Under the pieces are notes generated by a model. It did not search any database. It was given only the letters and a program-made list of their open reading frames with translations, and was not told where the DNA came from. Source: an uncultured Eubacteriales bacterium (GTDB lineage Bacteria > Bacillota > Clostridia > Oscillospirales > Oscillospiraceae). Taken from it: a stretch of 64,000 nt of DNA. The translations under genes and the position numbers were made by a program. Each line of letters opens with the position of its first letter. The first letter of the stretch is position 1. The DNA lies in NCBI GenBank assembly GCA_900545925.1, contig URAZ01000011.1, positions 1 through 64,000 on the forward strand, in the 5' to 3' direction. Shown piece by piece: positions 16,695 to 24,495 of the stretch.

Positions 16695-18515
16695 TTAGTT
16701 TCCCCTGCGCTGCTTGGAATCGGAATTTTGAGACGTGTCCGGCACAGTCTCGGACTCCTGACGGGAAAACCACTCGGTTTTCTTCCCGATAACTTCCCCG
16801 GATACTGCATCGATCTTGTAGGAATACGCACACTTGTCCGTGTAGAACTCCAGAATGTAGCAAGGCTTGCCCTGATTGCGGCTCAGCTCCTCTCGGGTGA
16901 ACACGATTTTTTGCGCTGTCTCATCCAGCCCCGCGTCCTCTAACGCGATCTGCTTTGCCTTTTCCAAGCCGATAAACTCCGGGGCAGGGGGAGTGATCTT
17001 ATCGCAGGTCTTATCCATGATCACGCCCAGAACGGCGTCGATTTTGTAAGTCCAACGAGCAGAGGCACTTTCAAAGGCGAAGTAATAGTAGGGCGACTTG
17101 ATGCCGCCGGCAACCAGCGTTTCCTCGGTAAAGGTGACTTTTTCGCTGACCCCGGCATCGTCCAGTGCGATTTTCTTCGCGTCCGCCAGAAGAATGAAGT
17201 GGTAAGCCTCCATGATGTTGCCGTTCTTGGCGTCAACCTTATAAGAATACTGCTTCTTCGCGGTGTAGAACTCTAAGATGTAGCAGGGCTTGCCCTGATT
17301 GCGGTTCAGCTCCTCTCGGGTGAACACGATTTTTTGCGTGGATTCATTAAGTCCGGCATCCTTCAGGGCGATCTCCTTCGCCTCCTCCAGAGAGATAAAG
17401 TCCGTTGTCACGATCTCTTTCTGCTGCTTCTCCAACACAGTGCCCAGCACCGCATCAATGCGGTATGTCCACTGTGTTTTTGCATCGGCAAAGACGAGCC
17501 GGTAGTAAGGCGTTTTGATGCCGCCGCTCACAAGGGTTTCCTCGGTAAAGCTGACTTTATCCTTGCATCCGGCATCATCCAGAGCGATTTTCTTCGCTTC
17601 GGAAAGAGTAATAAATTTCCCGGCGTAAATAATGCTGCCGCTCTTTGCGTCGATTTGGTAGAAATATTGATTCGTCCCGGTGTAGAACTCCAGCAGGTAG
17701 CAGGGCTTGCCCTGATTGCGGCTCAGCTCCTCTCTGGTGAACACGATCTTCTGCGTCAGTTCATCCAGTTTGGCGTCCTTCAGTGCAATCTTCTTTGCTT
17801 CCTCCAAGGAGATGAACTTCGATACACTGACAGAAGCAATGCCGGAGACCTCTTGGAATTTAAGAAGCTCGTCCAACGACATGCGGGCGATCTCGTCCGT
17901 GGGCAGCCCGGTTTTGTTTGCTGCGGTAAGGATCCAGTCGGCGCGGCCAAGGGAGACATGGAATTCCTCGGCGATCTTCGCTGCTTCGGCGTTTTCTGTC
18001 AGTTCGGAGTGGAAAACCAGTGTGCCGACGGCATCGGTCTGCTCCAAGGCATTTCGGATCTCCGCGGAGAGAGAGGCTTTTAGTTCGGCATTCGCATCAA
18101 GACGGGAATCAAAAGAGATCAGAACAGTTGCTTCGCCATTTTCCATATATCCGCAGGCCTCGTAGGCGGCGACCGTGCGCGTTAGAGCGGTCTCGACACT
18201 CTGCTTTCCCAGCGCAACATCGCTGAGCGCATTTTCTGCATCGCTGTTCAAGCAGCGGACATTCTTAACGATCCCGCTTTTGGCAATCGTATATTCCACG
18301 CTGGGGTTGACATCCATTGTGAAGGTGCCTGCTGTCGCATTGCTTCGGATGGCATGTGTGGCGATGCCGGTACAGAGAACCAGTGCAAGGCAGGCAACCA
18401 TTGTTCCAAGTTTGGCCCAACCGGGCTTTCTTTTGGTATTTGCTTCGCTTTCCGCGTCAGCGATAAGCTCGTCATTGATCCTTCCGATCGAACGAAGAAG
18501 AACTTCGGTTTTCAT
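16695..18515 (-). CDS. RsgI-like transmembrane anti-sigma factor with five PepSY repeats
   Basis: This 606-residue protein has a short cytosolic segment (1-32), one membrane span (33-56), and an RsgI-like extracellular domain with the hallmark DVNPS motif (68-72). Five PepSY units follow from about 233 to 583, then a hydrophilic tail. The units alternate in type: 1, 3 and 5 carry FTREEL-x-RNQGKPCY, while 2 and 4 carry FTEETLV-x-GGIK. RsgI proteins hold a sigma factor at the membrane; cleavage at the Asn-Pro bond of this motif has been reported in that family (recalled, not shown here). The cytosolic part lacks a clear RsgI N-terminal domain and is shorter than usual. It overlaps the ECF sigma gene by ATGA, so that sigma factor is its presumed partner. 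Confidence 0.82.
   Translation of the reverse strand: MKTEVLLRSIGRINDELIADAESEANTKRKPGWAKLGTMVACLALVLCTGIATHAIRSNATAGTFTMDVNPSVEYTIAKSGIVKNVRCLNSDAENALSDVALGKQSVETALTRTVAAYEACGYMENGEATVLISFDSRLDANAELKASLSAEIRNALEQTDAVGTLVFHSELTENAEAAKIAEEFHVSLGRADWILTAANKTGLPTDEIARMSLDELLKFQEVSGIASVSVSKFISLEEAKKIALKDAKLDELTQKIVFTREELSRNQGKPCYLLEFYTGTNQYFYQIDAKSGSIIYAGKFITLSEAKKIALDDAGCKDKVSFTEETLVSGGIKTPYYRLVFADAKTQWTYRIDAVLGTVLEKQQKEIVTTDFISLEEAKEIALKDAGLNESTQKIVFTREELNRNQGKPCYILEFYTAKKQYSYKVDAKNGNIMEAYHFILLADAKKIALDDAGVSEKVTFTEETLVAGGIKSPYYYFAFESASARWTYKIDAVLGVIMDKTCDKITPPAPEFIGLEKAKQIALEDAGLDETAQKIVFTREELSRNQGKPCYILEFYTDKCAYSYKIDAVSGEVIGKKTEWFSRQESETVPDTSQNSDSKQRRGN
16780..17820 (-). repeat. Tandem DNA repeats encoding alternating PepSY units
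   Basis: The 10-mer CCTGATTGCG and its surrounding ~60 bases recur at about 16871, 17294 and 17711, spaced 423 and 417 bases apart. Each period contains one A-type and one B-type PepSY unit. The high DNA identity points to recent duplication of a two-unit block. Confidence 0.85.
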
Positions 18516-19072
18516 AGCATAATTCCCTCCTTTTCAAGAAATCGTCTTAATTCGTTTCTCATACGGAAAAGCAAAGACGTCACCTTGCTCTCGCTCATTC
18601 CGTATGCGTCCGCAATATCCCGTATTGCGTAGAGATGATAATATCTGCGGACAAAAATGTTGCGGTTCAGTTTAGGCTTTGCATACAGGAAGCGGTCAAT
18701 GGCGGCAGCCAACTCATTCTCTTCGATGGTCTGCTCCACAGTCGTTTCCGAAGGAACGCAGGCTTCCAGTTCAGACAGCGCGAGGACTACTTGTCCGTGT
18801 CCGCGTTTTTCGGCAGTATACCGCTTATAACGGTTCAGAGCGAGGTTGCGCGTGATTTTCCCTAAGTAGATCGACAAACGGTTCGGACGCTGCGGCGGAA
18901 TTGAATTCCATGCGCCAAGGTATGTATCGTTGGCACATTCCTCCGCATCCTCTTTGCTATGCAGTATGTTATATGCAATCGTATGGCAGTAGCTCCCGTA
19001 CTTTTCTGCGGTGGCGGCAATCGCGCTCTCGTTACGCACCCAGTACAATTCTATGATCTCATGGTCTCTCAT
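18512..19072 (-). CDS. ECF-type RNA polymerase sigma factor
   Basis: The protein has 187 residues from the ATG at 19072 (GGGAGGGCGCA upstream); an earlier start is possible but has no ribosome-binding site. Region 2 lies at about 20-85 (AYNILHSKEDAEECANDTYLGAWN is the typical helix for -10 recognition). Region 4 lies at about 125-180 (IRDIADAYGMSESKVTSLLFRMR is the -35 HTH). There is no sigma-3 region, as expected for an ECF factor. It is coupled by ATGA to an RsgI-like anti-sigma gene. RsgI proteins normally pair with SigI rather than an ECF factor, so this is an unusual match. Its regulon is not visible, and I could not find a clear autoregulated promoter. Confidence 0.9.
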   Translation of the reverse strand: MRDHEIIELYWVRNESAIAATAEKYGSYCHTIAYNILHSKEDAEECANDTYLGAWNSIPPQRPNRLSIYLGKITRNLALNRYKRYTAEKRGHGQVVLALSELEACVPSETTVEQTIEENELAAAIDRFLYAKPKLNRNIFVRRYYHLYAIRDIADAYGMSESKVTSLLFRMRNELRRFLEKEGIML

Positions 19073-19871
19073 TGCGCCCTCCCTTCTCTCTGCGTAAAGG
19101 CCTTTCACCTATATAGACAACAAAAATCGCCGTTCATTGCGTGGACAGGAAAATACTTTTTCAAATTTATCATATCATGCGGGAGCGGCGATTTCTACCG
19201 GCCTTAGACCAAGAATCACAGCATGGGCATTGAAAAAGCTAATGCAGTCAACACACATCTATCGGGCATCTGGTGTTGCAGGTTATAAAAGGAAGAAATA
19301 CGCAGCTTACGACAAAGGCAGAGCTGAATTGCCAGAGCCGGATTTCGCCTGCCGCTCATTCCGTTCCTATCAGAATCTTGTTAGGGAGCGCTGTCCCCAA
19401 AACCCTGCTTTACGCAAACTCTCCCGCGCCGCCACCATGCGAAGATAGACAGCAAACAACAGCGTCGGGTACGCCCTGAAACAGGGCGCACCCGACCACA
19501 ACTCCGGTCGAAAATCCAATATCTACAATCGCCAGAATGTGTATGGGCGGGCAGGCGCAATCTGTGCCTGCCCGCCTTGTCTGCCAAAAAGCGCGGCGGG
19601 CGGCGGCAGTCAATGGCGCGAAGCGTTCATCTTGACCATTGACGGCTGGCGGCTGCTGCGCTACTGCCCTTGCTATGCAAGCCACAAAACAATTTCGGTA
19701 GCCGCTGCCGAAATTATGCTGTAAGCCGCTTCCGTTCCCGTGGTATTGACGTGCAGCCCCATCGCTGCTATAATGAAAACACAATTTCAGACACAGGACA
19801 CCATGCAGACGCAGACGGGCCGAAAGGCTTGACAGGCGGCTGCATTTTTATTTTCAGATAGGAAAGGAAGG
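19073..19871. other. Hairpin-rich non-coding region of the island
   Basis: About 800 bases without a supported gene. Four hairpins cluster in 250 bases. They are GTCGGGTACGCCCTG (19464-19478) with CAGGGCGCACCCGAC (19482-19496, one mismatch); GGCGGGCAGGC (19546-19556) with GCCTGCCCGCC (19566-19576); GTCAATGG (19609-19616) with CCATTGAC (19636-19643); and AATTTCGG (19691-19698) with CCGAAATT (19708-19715). The minus-strand frame at 19410-19784 crosses all four and has no recognisable domain. The density suggests a functional DNA site, such as a transfer origin or element end, or a decayed element. Confidence 0.55.
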
Positions 19872-19971
19872 ATGCGAAGGGAAAAAGCGCAGACGACAAA
19901 AGACGCTCAAGACGCCATTCCTCCGCCGCACAGGAGAAAGCTGCGGCAAAATACTTTTTCGGAGGTGCAAC

Positions 19972-20166
19972 TTGAGCAGGCGGAAAAAGCTCACCAACAA
20001 CAGCGGCATCCCGCAGCATGAGATCGAGAACATCGCCCGAATTCTGCTGCCGGATATTCTCGCCTTTTACGAGAGTGAGGAAGGGCAACGGGAATTTGCC
20101 GAATGGAAGGCGGCGCGGGACGGGGCAAAAACAGACAAGGACAGCAACGGCGAGAACGTCGCCTGA
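19972..20166 (+). CDS. Small hypothetical mobile-element protein (64 aa)
   Basis: Starts at TTG (19972) with GGAGGTGCAAC just upstream. The sequence is basic at the N-terminus (MSRRKKLTNN), then a helical part ending FYESEEGQREFAEWKA. I recall similar small proteins in clostridial conjugative and serine-recombinase elements, but no function is known to me. A second short frame (19872-20018, 49 residues, start ATG) overlaps its first 47 bases out of frame; that one lacks convincing support. Confidence 0.55.
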   Translation: MSRRKKLTNNSGIPQHEIENIARILLPDILAFYESEEGQREFAEWKAARDGAKTDKDSNGENVA

Positions 20167-20257
20167 CGATAGATATAAGACAAATCCAAGGGATATATGC
20201 TCCTAAAACAGCATGGCAAAGGGGATGGCAGACCGCCATCCCCTTTTGTGCGTTTGT

Positions 20258-20506
20258 TCAGTTTTCATAGGGCTTGTACTCCGTGACGGCGTTCAGGTAT
20301 GCTTCGACGTCTCCGTTCAAAATAAGATCGGCATAAGCCAGCGGGTCGTTGTAGATGAGATAGTCCAGCTCTGACCGCTGGAAGCGGTTGTCTGCCACAT
20401 CATTCTCTACGGCGGTGCAGTCGATGGAAATCATGCTGCCGTCCTGAAACCGCAGCTCCACGCAGCCAGTGTCCATGTTGAATTCACAGCTTTTAATGGT
20501 TTTCAT
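20258..20506 (-). CDS. DUF6061-like small protein
   Basis: This 82-residue protein contains FNMDTGCVELRF, a central SIDCTAVENDVADN and QRSELDYLIYNDPLAYA, which I recognise as a small family (DUF6061-like) common on clostridial mobile elements. It is acidic, lacks membrane spans, and is preceded by AAGGAGGACAATT. It is probably cargo of the island. Function unknown. Confidence 0.7.
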   Translation of the reverse strand: MKTIKSCEFNMDTGCVELRFQDGSMISIDCTAVENDVADNRFQRSELDYLIYNDPLAYADLILNGDVEAYLNAVTEYKPYEN

Positions 20507-20617
20507 AATTGTCCTCCTTATCCTTTACCAGTTTTGGTTTTCTCGGCCCTCTGGGCTTGGATTCGGGACGCTTTACCACGCCGTTTCTGAAATGCGTATC
20601 CTCGAATTTCTCGAAGA
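20493..20617 (-). pseudogene. Possible truncated 3' remnant upstream of the DUF6061-like gene
   Basis: The frame ending at 20493 encodes a basic Lys/Arg/Pro-rich tail (KRPESKPRGPRKPK) that overlaps the downstream start, as a coupled gene would. Its upstream part runs without a proper start into the tRNA terminator and the tRNA gene. It may be the C-terminal end of a gene cut off where the island meets the chromosome. Weak evidence. Confidence 0.3.
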
Positions 20618-20623
20618 AAACAA

Positions 20624-20668
20624 ATAATCCGAACCCATCTCCGATTAAGAAGATTTGGTTCGGATTAT
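20624..20668 (-). terminator. Terminator downstream of tRNA-Leu
   Basis: ATAATCCGAACC (20624-20635) pairs perfectly with GGTTCGGATTAT (20657-20668). On the minus strand it is followed by TTGTTTTC. It begins 8 bases past the tRNA 3' end. Confidence 0.85.
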
Positions 20669-20675
20669 ATTTGTT

Positions 20676-20762
20676 TGGTGCCGGTGGCCGGACTCGAACC
20701 GGCACGCCATCGCTGGCGGTGGATTTTGAGTCCACTACGTCTACCAATTCCATCACACCGGC
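20676..20762 (-). tRNA. tRNA-Leu (anticodon CAA), CCA encoded
   Basis: This 87-base class II tRNA has acceptor arms GCCGGTG and CACCGGC, an anticodon stem GTGGA/TCCAC with loop CTCAAAA (anticodon CAA, reading UUG), a long variable arm (GCCAGCGATGGC), and a T arm GCCGG-TTCGAGT-CCGGC. The CCA tail is encoded at 20676-20678. Its 3' end faces the accessory island. Confidence 0.97.
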
Positions 20763-20824
20763 ATCGCGCTGTTATTATACAGCATAGCGCGCAGAAATTC
20801 AAGAAAAAACTTCCGAAAAATGTG

Positions 20825-21463
20825 TTATTCCTCTGATTTCATTTGCTCGTTGAGGTGTTTGCAGAGAAGCGCAAGGGATGCGGCCATGTTTTCGTTCTGG
20901 ACGAGGATGTGGTCAGGCACGTTCAGGTGCTTGGGGGCAAAGTTCCAGATGGCCAGAATGCCGTTATTGATCAACAGATCGCAGACGCTTTGGGCCTGCT
21001 CTGCCGGAACGGTGATAATACCGATTTTGATCTGGTCGCGGCGGCAGATCTCACCGAGCCGGGACAGGTGCATGATGGGCTTGCCGCTCTTGGAGGTGCC
21101 AATGATGGCGTCGTTTTCATCAAACGCCGCGACGATATTGAGGCCGTATTCCGCAAAGCCGGAATAGCCCAGCAGCGCACGGCCAAGCTTGCCTGCGCCG
21201 ATCAGAACGGCGTCGTTTGTATTGCCGTAGCCCAAAAACTGTTCGATATCGGCAACCAAAGCCGCACGGTTATAGCCGATCTTCGGGCGGCCGCCGGAGG
21301 AAACGAGCGCAAGATCCTTGCGCACCTGCACCTCGCCCATATGAAGCCCCGCCGCAAGCGCCGTGGCGGAGATATTGATGCCGCTGCTCTCCGGCATACC
21401 TTTCAAATAGGCAAGATAGGTCGGCAGGCGCTTGAGCGTCGCGCGGGATATTTCTTTCTCCAT
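20825..21463 (-). CDS. rex: Redox-sensing transcriptional repressor Rex
   Basis: The protein has 212 residues from the ATG at 21463 (MEKEISRATLKRLPTYL). An N-terminal winged helix (about 1-80; VRKDLALVSSGGRPKIGY is the recognition region) is followed by a Rossmann domain with GAGKLGRALLGY near 90. It ends with the domain-swapped helix seen in Rex dimers. Rex senses the NADH/NAD+ ratio and represses fermentation genes when NADH is low. It lies downstream of sigE on the same strand but has its own promoter. Confidence 0.95.
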   Translation of the reverse strand: MEKEISRATLKRLPTYLAYLKGMPESSGINISATALAAGLHMGEVQVRKDLALVSSGGRPKIGYNRAALVADIEQFLGYGNTNDAVLIGAGKLGRALLGYSGFAEYGLNIVAAFDENDAIIGTSKSGKPIMHLSRLGEICRRDQIKIGIITVPAEQAQSVCDLLINNGILAIWNFAPKHLNVPDHILVQNENMAASLALLCKHLNEQMKSEE

Positions 21464-21506
21464 GAAACCGCTTCCTTTGCTGATATCGATATAATGTATC
21501 GATAAA

Positions 21507-21535
21507 TTTATATCACATCTGCGGCTGTTTTGCAA
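21507..21535 (-). promoter_or_regulatory. Promoter of rex
   Basis: On the minus strand, TTGCAA (21530-21535), 17 bases, TATAAA (21507-21512). Two TATCGATA palindromes lie just downstream (21484-21491 and 21497-21504). TGTGATATAAATTTATC across the -10 loosely resembles a Rex box, but the match is weak, so autoregulation is only a possibility. Confidence 0.6.
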
Positions 21536-21543
21536 GTCCCCTC

Positions 21544-22245
21544 TCAGCTGTAGATCTGACGTGAAATCTCACGGCGCAGGCGCAGCATGATGCGTTTTTC
21601 AAGCCGGGAAATATACGACTGCGAAATGCCCATGATGTCTGCAACCTCCTTCTGCGTCTTCTCCTGCCGGCCGCCGAGTCCAAAACGCATGGAGACAATC
21701 TGCTTCTCCCGTTCTGGAAGACGTCCGAGCGCCTGACGCAGAAGCTGGTGATCAACATCGTCCTCCAGCGGCCGCATAACAATATCGCCGTCTGTGCCGA
21801 GTACATCGGACAGCAGTAATTCGTTGCCGTCCCAGTCGGTATTGATCGGTTCGTCGAGCGAAACTTCCGTCTTCTGGTTAGCAATCTTGCGGATGTGCAT
21901 CAAAATCTCGTTTTCAATGCAGCGCGACGAATACGTCGCAAGCTTGATGTTCCGGTCGGGCCGGAAGGTGTTGACGGCCTTGATGAGTCCGATGGTCCCG
22001 ATGGAAATCAGGTCCTCGAGATTGACACCGGTGTTTTCAAAGCGGCGTGCAATATACACAACAAGGCGCAGATTGTGCTCAATAAGCGTCTGCTTGGCCG
22101 CCTCATCACCCTGCTCCAGCGCGGCGACTGCCTGCCGTTCCTGCTCGGGCTTCAGCGGTGCAGGCAGCACATCGCTGCCGCCAATGTACATGATCTTTCC
22201 CGTCTGCAAAAGGCCCAGCTTCTGCAAAATGACTTCTAATTTCAT
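21544..22245 (-). CDS. sigE: Sporulation sigma factor SigE (pro-sigma E)
   Basis: This 233-residue sigma-70 protein drives mother-cell gene expression early in sporulation. The N-terminal pro-sequence ending near IMYIGGSDVLPAPL, where SpoIIGA cuts, is characteristic of SigE. Region 2 (NLRLVVYIARRFENTGVNLEDLIS) and region 4 (VADIMGISQSYISRLEKR) are intact. It overlaps spoIIGA by ATGA and has its own AGGAGGAACG site. In many Clostridia and Bacilli sigG follows; here rex follows instead. Confidence 0.96.
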   Translation of the reverse strand: MKLEVILQKLGLLQTGKIMYIGGSDVLPAPLKPEQERQAVAALEQGDEAAKQTLIEHNLRLVVYIARRFENTGVNLEDLISIGTIGLIKAVNTFRPDRNIKLATYSSRCIENEILMHIRKIANQKTEVSLDEPINTDWDGNELLLSDVLGTDGDIVMRPLEDDVDHQLLRQALGRLPEREKQIVSMRFGLGGRQEKTQKEVADIMGISQSYISRLEKRIMLRLRREISRQIYS

Positions 22246-23090
22246 CCAATCGTTCCTCCTATCAGCGCATCATAATTTCCTCCGTCTGAAACGGGCGTCG
22301 GGGAAAAAGCCGCGAGGCAGCGCTTCCGAACGCCCGGCTTGACCTGTATCTCACAGCGCAGGCACAACAGGAGTCCGGCCTGTGTGCCGACGCATTTGTA
22401 GCTTAAAAGCCGCGCCGGAAGCGCTGGATCGCGCGTTTTCAGCCGCAGCAGCAGTTCCGCCGGGTCCGCGAGCGCGGCAGGCGTGATAGACACATCCGGC
22501 AGAAGTGCCCGCAGTGCATCCGCCTCTGCGACGAGCACGCGTTCGCCGGTCATAGGGTCACGGAGCGTACAGCCGGTGTCGTGCAGCGCGCGGACCGGGG
22601 CATGATTAGCCCCATACAGAAGCGTCATGGACCGGATCTCGCCGCCGTGCTGGGCCGTGCAGGAAAAGACGGTATAGCAGAGCATATACAAAAGTCCTGC
22701 CAGTAAAAGAAGTCCCAGAATGCTCACTGCGTAGAACGTGCCGCCCGGCAGGACGAGAACGTCTGTCCCGAACAGCTGTGCGGCTAAAACCGCAGCACCA
22801 GCAAACGCACAACCTGCTGCGAGAAACAACAATCCCGTGCGGAGGGTTTGACGGCTCGCGCCGAATGCGATCAGCAGCATCACGACGAGGCTTATCAGCT
22901 TCATTGGAAGCCCCTGCAAAACGCCAAGCGGTGCGAACAGAGTTGCAGCCGCGTACAGTCCGCCGAACAGAGCCGCTGCCAGCAGTCGCAAACGCGCGAT
23001 TCTTCCGCCGCCAAGCTTTGCCGCGCAGATGAGCAGCAGATAATCCACCGCACCATTGAGTAAAAACGCCTCGTCTGCGTAAACTGTCAC
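22242..23090 (-). CDS. spoIIGA: Sigma-E processing peptidase SpoIIGA
   Basis: This 282-residue membrane aspartic protease activates pro-sigma E at the septum. Five hydrophobic segments lie in the first ~145 residues, then a cytosolic aspartic-protease domain with HDTGCTLRDPMTG (catalytic Asp about residue 171 from the chosen start). I choose the GTG at 23090, since GGAGGAGTGCAG is well placed; the GTG at 23096 is too close to the site. Length is slightly under the Bacillus protein (~309). The gene pair spoIIGA-sigE is a hallmark of endospore formers. Confidence 0.93.
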   Translation of the reverse strand: MTVYADEAFLLNGAVDYLLLICAAKLGGGRIARLRLLAAALFGGLYAAATLFAPLGVLQGLPMKLISLVVMLLIAFGASRQTLRTGLLFLAAGCAFAGAAVLAAQLFGTDVLVLPGGTFYAVSILGLLLLAGLLYMLCYTVFSCTAQHGGEIRSMTLLYGANHAPVRALHDTGCTLRDPMTGERVLVAEADALRALLPDVSITPAALADPAELLLRLKTRDPALPARLLSYKCVGTQAGLLLCLRCEIQVKPGVRKRCLAAFSPTPVSDGGNYDALIGGTIG

Positions 23091-23144
23091 CTGCACTCCT
23101 CCTCCCCTGTTTGTCCGTGCTTCAAAAGCATACGCCGCAAAGGC

Positions 23145-23181
23145 AAAAAAAGAGGTCGCAATTCCAAGCGGAATTGCGGCC
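23145..23181 (-). terminator. Terminator of the DUF951 gene
   Basis: A 12-bp stem, GGTCGCAATTCC (23154-23165) with GGAATTGCGGCC (23170-23181, one G-T pair), has a 4-base loop. On the minus strand it is followed by TCTTTTTTT. Confidence 0.9.
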
Positions 23182-23209
23182 TATCGTTCGTCATGTTTTC
23201 CTTGTAATG

Positions 23210-23401
23210 TCAGATCTGCTTCCCGTCGCGCAGAATCTGACGGATGCTCTTTTCCGCCTTACTGCGTGGGAGCATGAGTTCATGCCCGCAGCCGGTACAG
23301 CGCAGACGGAAGTCCATGCCGCTGCGCAGGACAAGCCACTGCTTCGCGCCGCAGGGGTGCTCCTTTTTCATGACGAGGATATCGCCGACCTGTACGTCCA
23401 T
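23210..23401 (-). CDS. DUF951 protein (YyzM-like)
   Basis: This 63-residue DUF951 protein starts MDVQVGDILVMKKEHPCG and has a possible metal-binding set: C17 (HPCG) and CTGCGH further on. The family is widespread in Firmicutes, often near chromosome-partition or mechanosensitive-channel genes; the role is not established. GGAAGGAGATAGAAAC precedes the ATG. It is monocistronic with its own terminator and divergent from the S1 protein gene. Confidence 0.85.
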   Translation of the reverse strand: MDVQVGDILVMKKEHPCGAKQWLVLRSGMDFRLRCTGCGHELMLPRSKAEKSIRQILRDGKQI

Positions 23402-23460
23402 GTTTCTATCTCCTTCCTTCCCCCGCCTGCATATATTGGAGCAGGAATTGGGGGGATCTT

Positions 23461-24354
23461 ATGAATCAGTTTCTACCGGAGGGGCTGTACCCGCAGCCGG
23501 AGGGATATACCAGAGAGGATCTGCTGCTGGCAATTCAGCAACGGAAAATTTTGCAGGCAGCTGCAATCAAATGCGACGAGCGGCACAATCTGCATGTCGC
23601 GCTCGGCTGCTGCAAGGGCATTATTCCTCGTGCGGAGGCTGCGCGGGGCATTCTTGGCGGCGAAACGCGGGATATTGCGATTCTGTCGCGCGTGGGGCGG
23701 CCCATATGCTTTACGGTTATGGGCTTTGCGCCGGATGGAACGGCGCTCCTGTCTCGGCGCAGCGCGCAGGAAGCAGCGCTGGAGCAGATTTTCCGTGAAA
23801 ACAGGCCCGGCGATATCCTGCCCGCCGTAGTCACCGGGCTTGCGCCGTTCGGTGCGTTCTGCGACATCGGCTGCGGCGCATCCGGACTGCTTGGACTGCG
23901 GAATCTCTGTGTATCCCGGCTTACACATCCGGGCGATCTGCTGCGGGTCGGGCAGCGGCTGCCTGTTTTGATCCAGTCACTCGATCCGGCGAGGAGGCGC
24001 GTGGCACTGACGCTGCAGGAACTGCTCGGGACGTGGGAAGAAAATGCAGCCCGGTTCCGTCCCGGGCAAAGCGTGCCCGGTGTCGTCTGCGGAAAGACGG
24101 ACTACGGCGTTTTTATCGCGCTGACACCGAATCTGTGTGGTCTGGCAGAACGAGACGATACGTTGGAGCCCGGCCAGCCGGTATGTGTATACATCAAGGC
24201 CATCCACCCCGAGACGCTCAAGCTGAAGCTGACCGTCCTGCATCGGCTGGACGCGCTGCCGCCGCAGCCGCTGCCGTTTACAAAGACACAAGGGCGGCTG
24301 GATGTGTGGCGGTACGGAAGCCGGGAGCACGCAAAAAACGTGACGGTGTTTTAA
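23461..24354 (+). CDS. S1 RNA-binding domain protein
   Basis: This 297-residue protein is built from S1-like units. One lies near residues 118-187 (PGDILPAVVTGLAPFGAFCDIGCGASGL) and another near 198-265 (PGQSVPGVVCGKTDYGVFIALTPNLCGL). The N-terminal 110 residues resemble a degenerate first S1 unit. It is similar to short 'ribosomal protein S1' homologues annotated in Clostridia, and probably binds RNA or the ribosome. It is too short for a full S1. ATG at 23461 is preceded by GGGGGGATCTT. Confidence 0.8.
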   Translation: MNQFLPEGLYPQPEGYTREDLLLAIQQRKILQAAAIKCDERHNLHVALGCCKGIIPRAEAARGILGGETRDIAILSRVGRPICFTVMGFAPDGTALLSRRSAQEAALEQIFRENRPGDILPAVVTGLAPFGAFCDIGCGASGLLGLRNLCVSRLTHPGDLLRVGQRLPVLIQSLDPARRRVALTLQELLGTWEENAARFRPGQSVPGVVCGKTDYGVFIALTPNLCGLAERDDTLEPGQPVCVYIKAIHPETLKLKLTVLHRLDALPPQPLPFTKTQGRLDVWRYGSREHAKNVTVF

Positions 24355-24495
24355 CATTTGGGTGCGGCAAATCCGTAAGCATTTCCCTGTTTCAGCGTAG
24401 AACCGATGCCCATCGTCCCCTACAGGCGCATACGAATTCGCCGCAATCTTTTGCATAACCGCTGCGTGTCGTCAAACGCGCCTGATAAAGAAGTG

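Noticed and set aside
19410..19784. A 124-residue minus-strand frame in the island
   Set aside because: Covers four hairpins; no ribosome site. Treated as non-coding.
20509..20787. A 92-residue plus-strand frame over the tRNA-Leu
   Set aside because: It crosses the antisense of a tRNA and its terminator.
21484..21504. Two TATCGATA palindromes near rex as a Rex operator
   Set aside because: They do not match the TTGTTAA-N4-TTAACAA type closely. Recorded only as a nearby feature.
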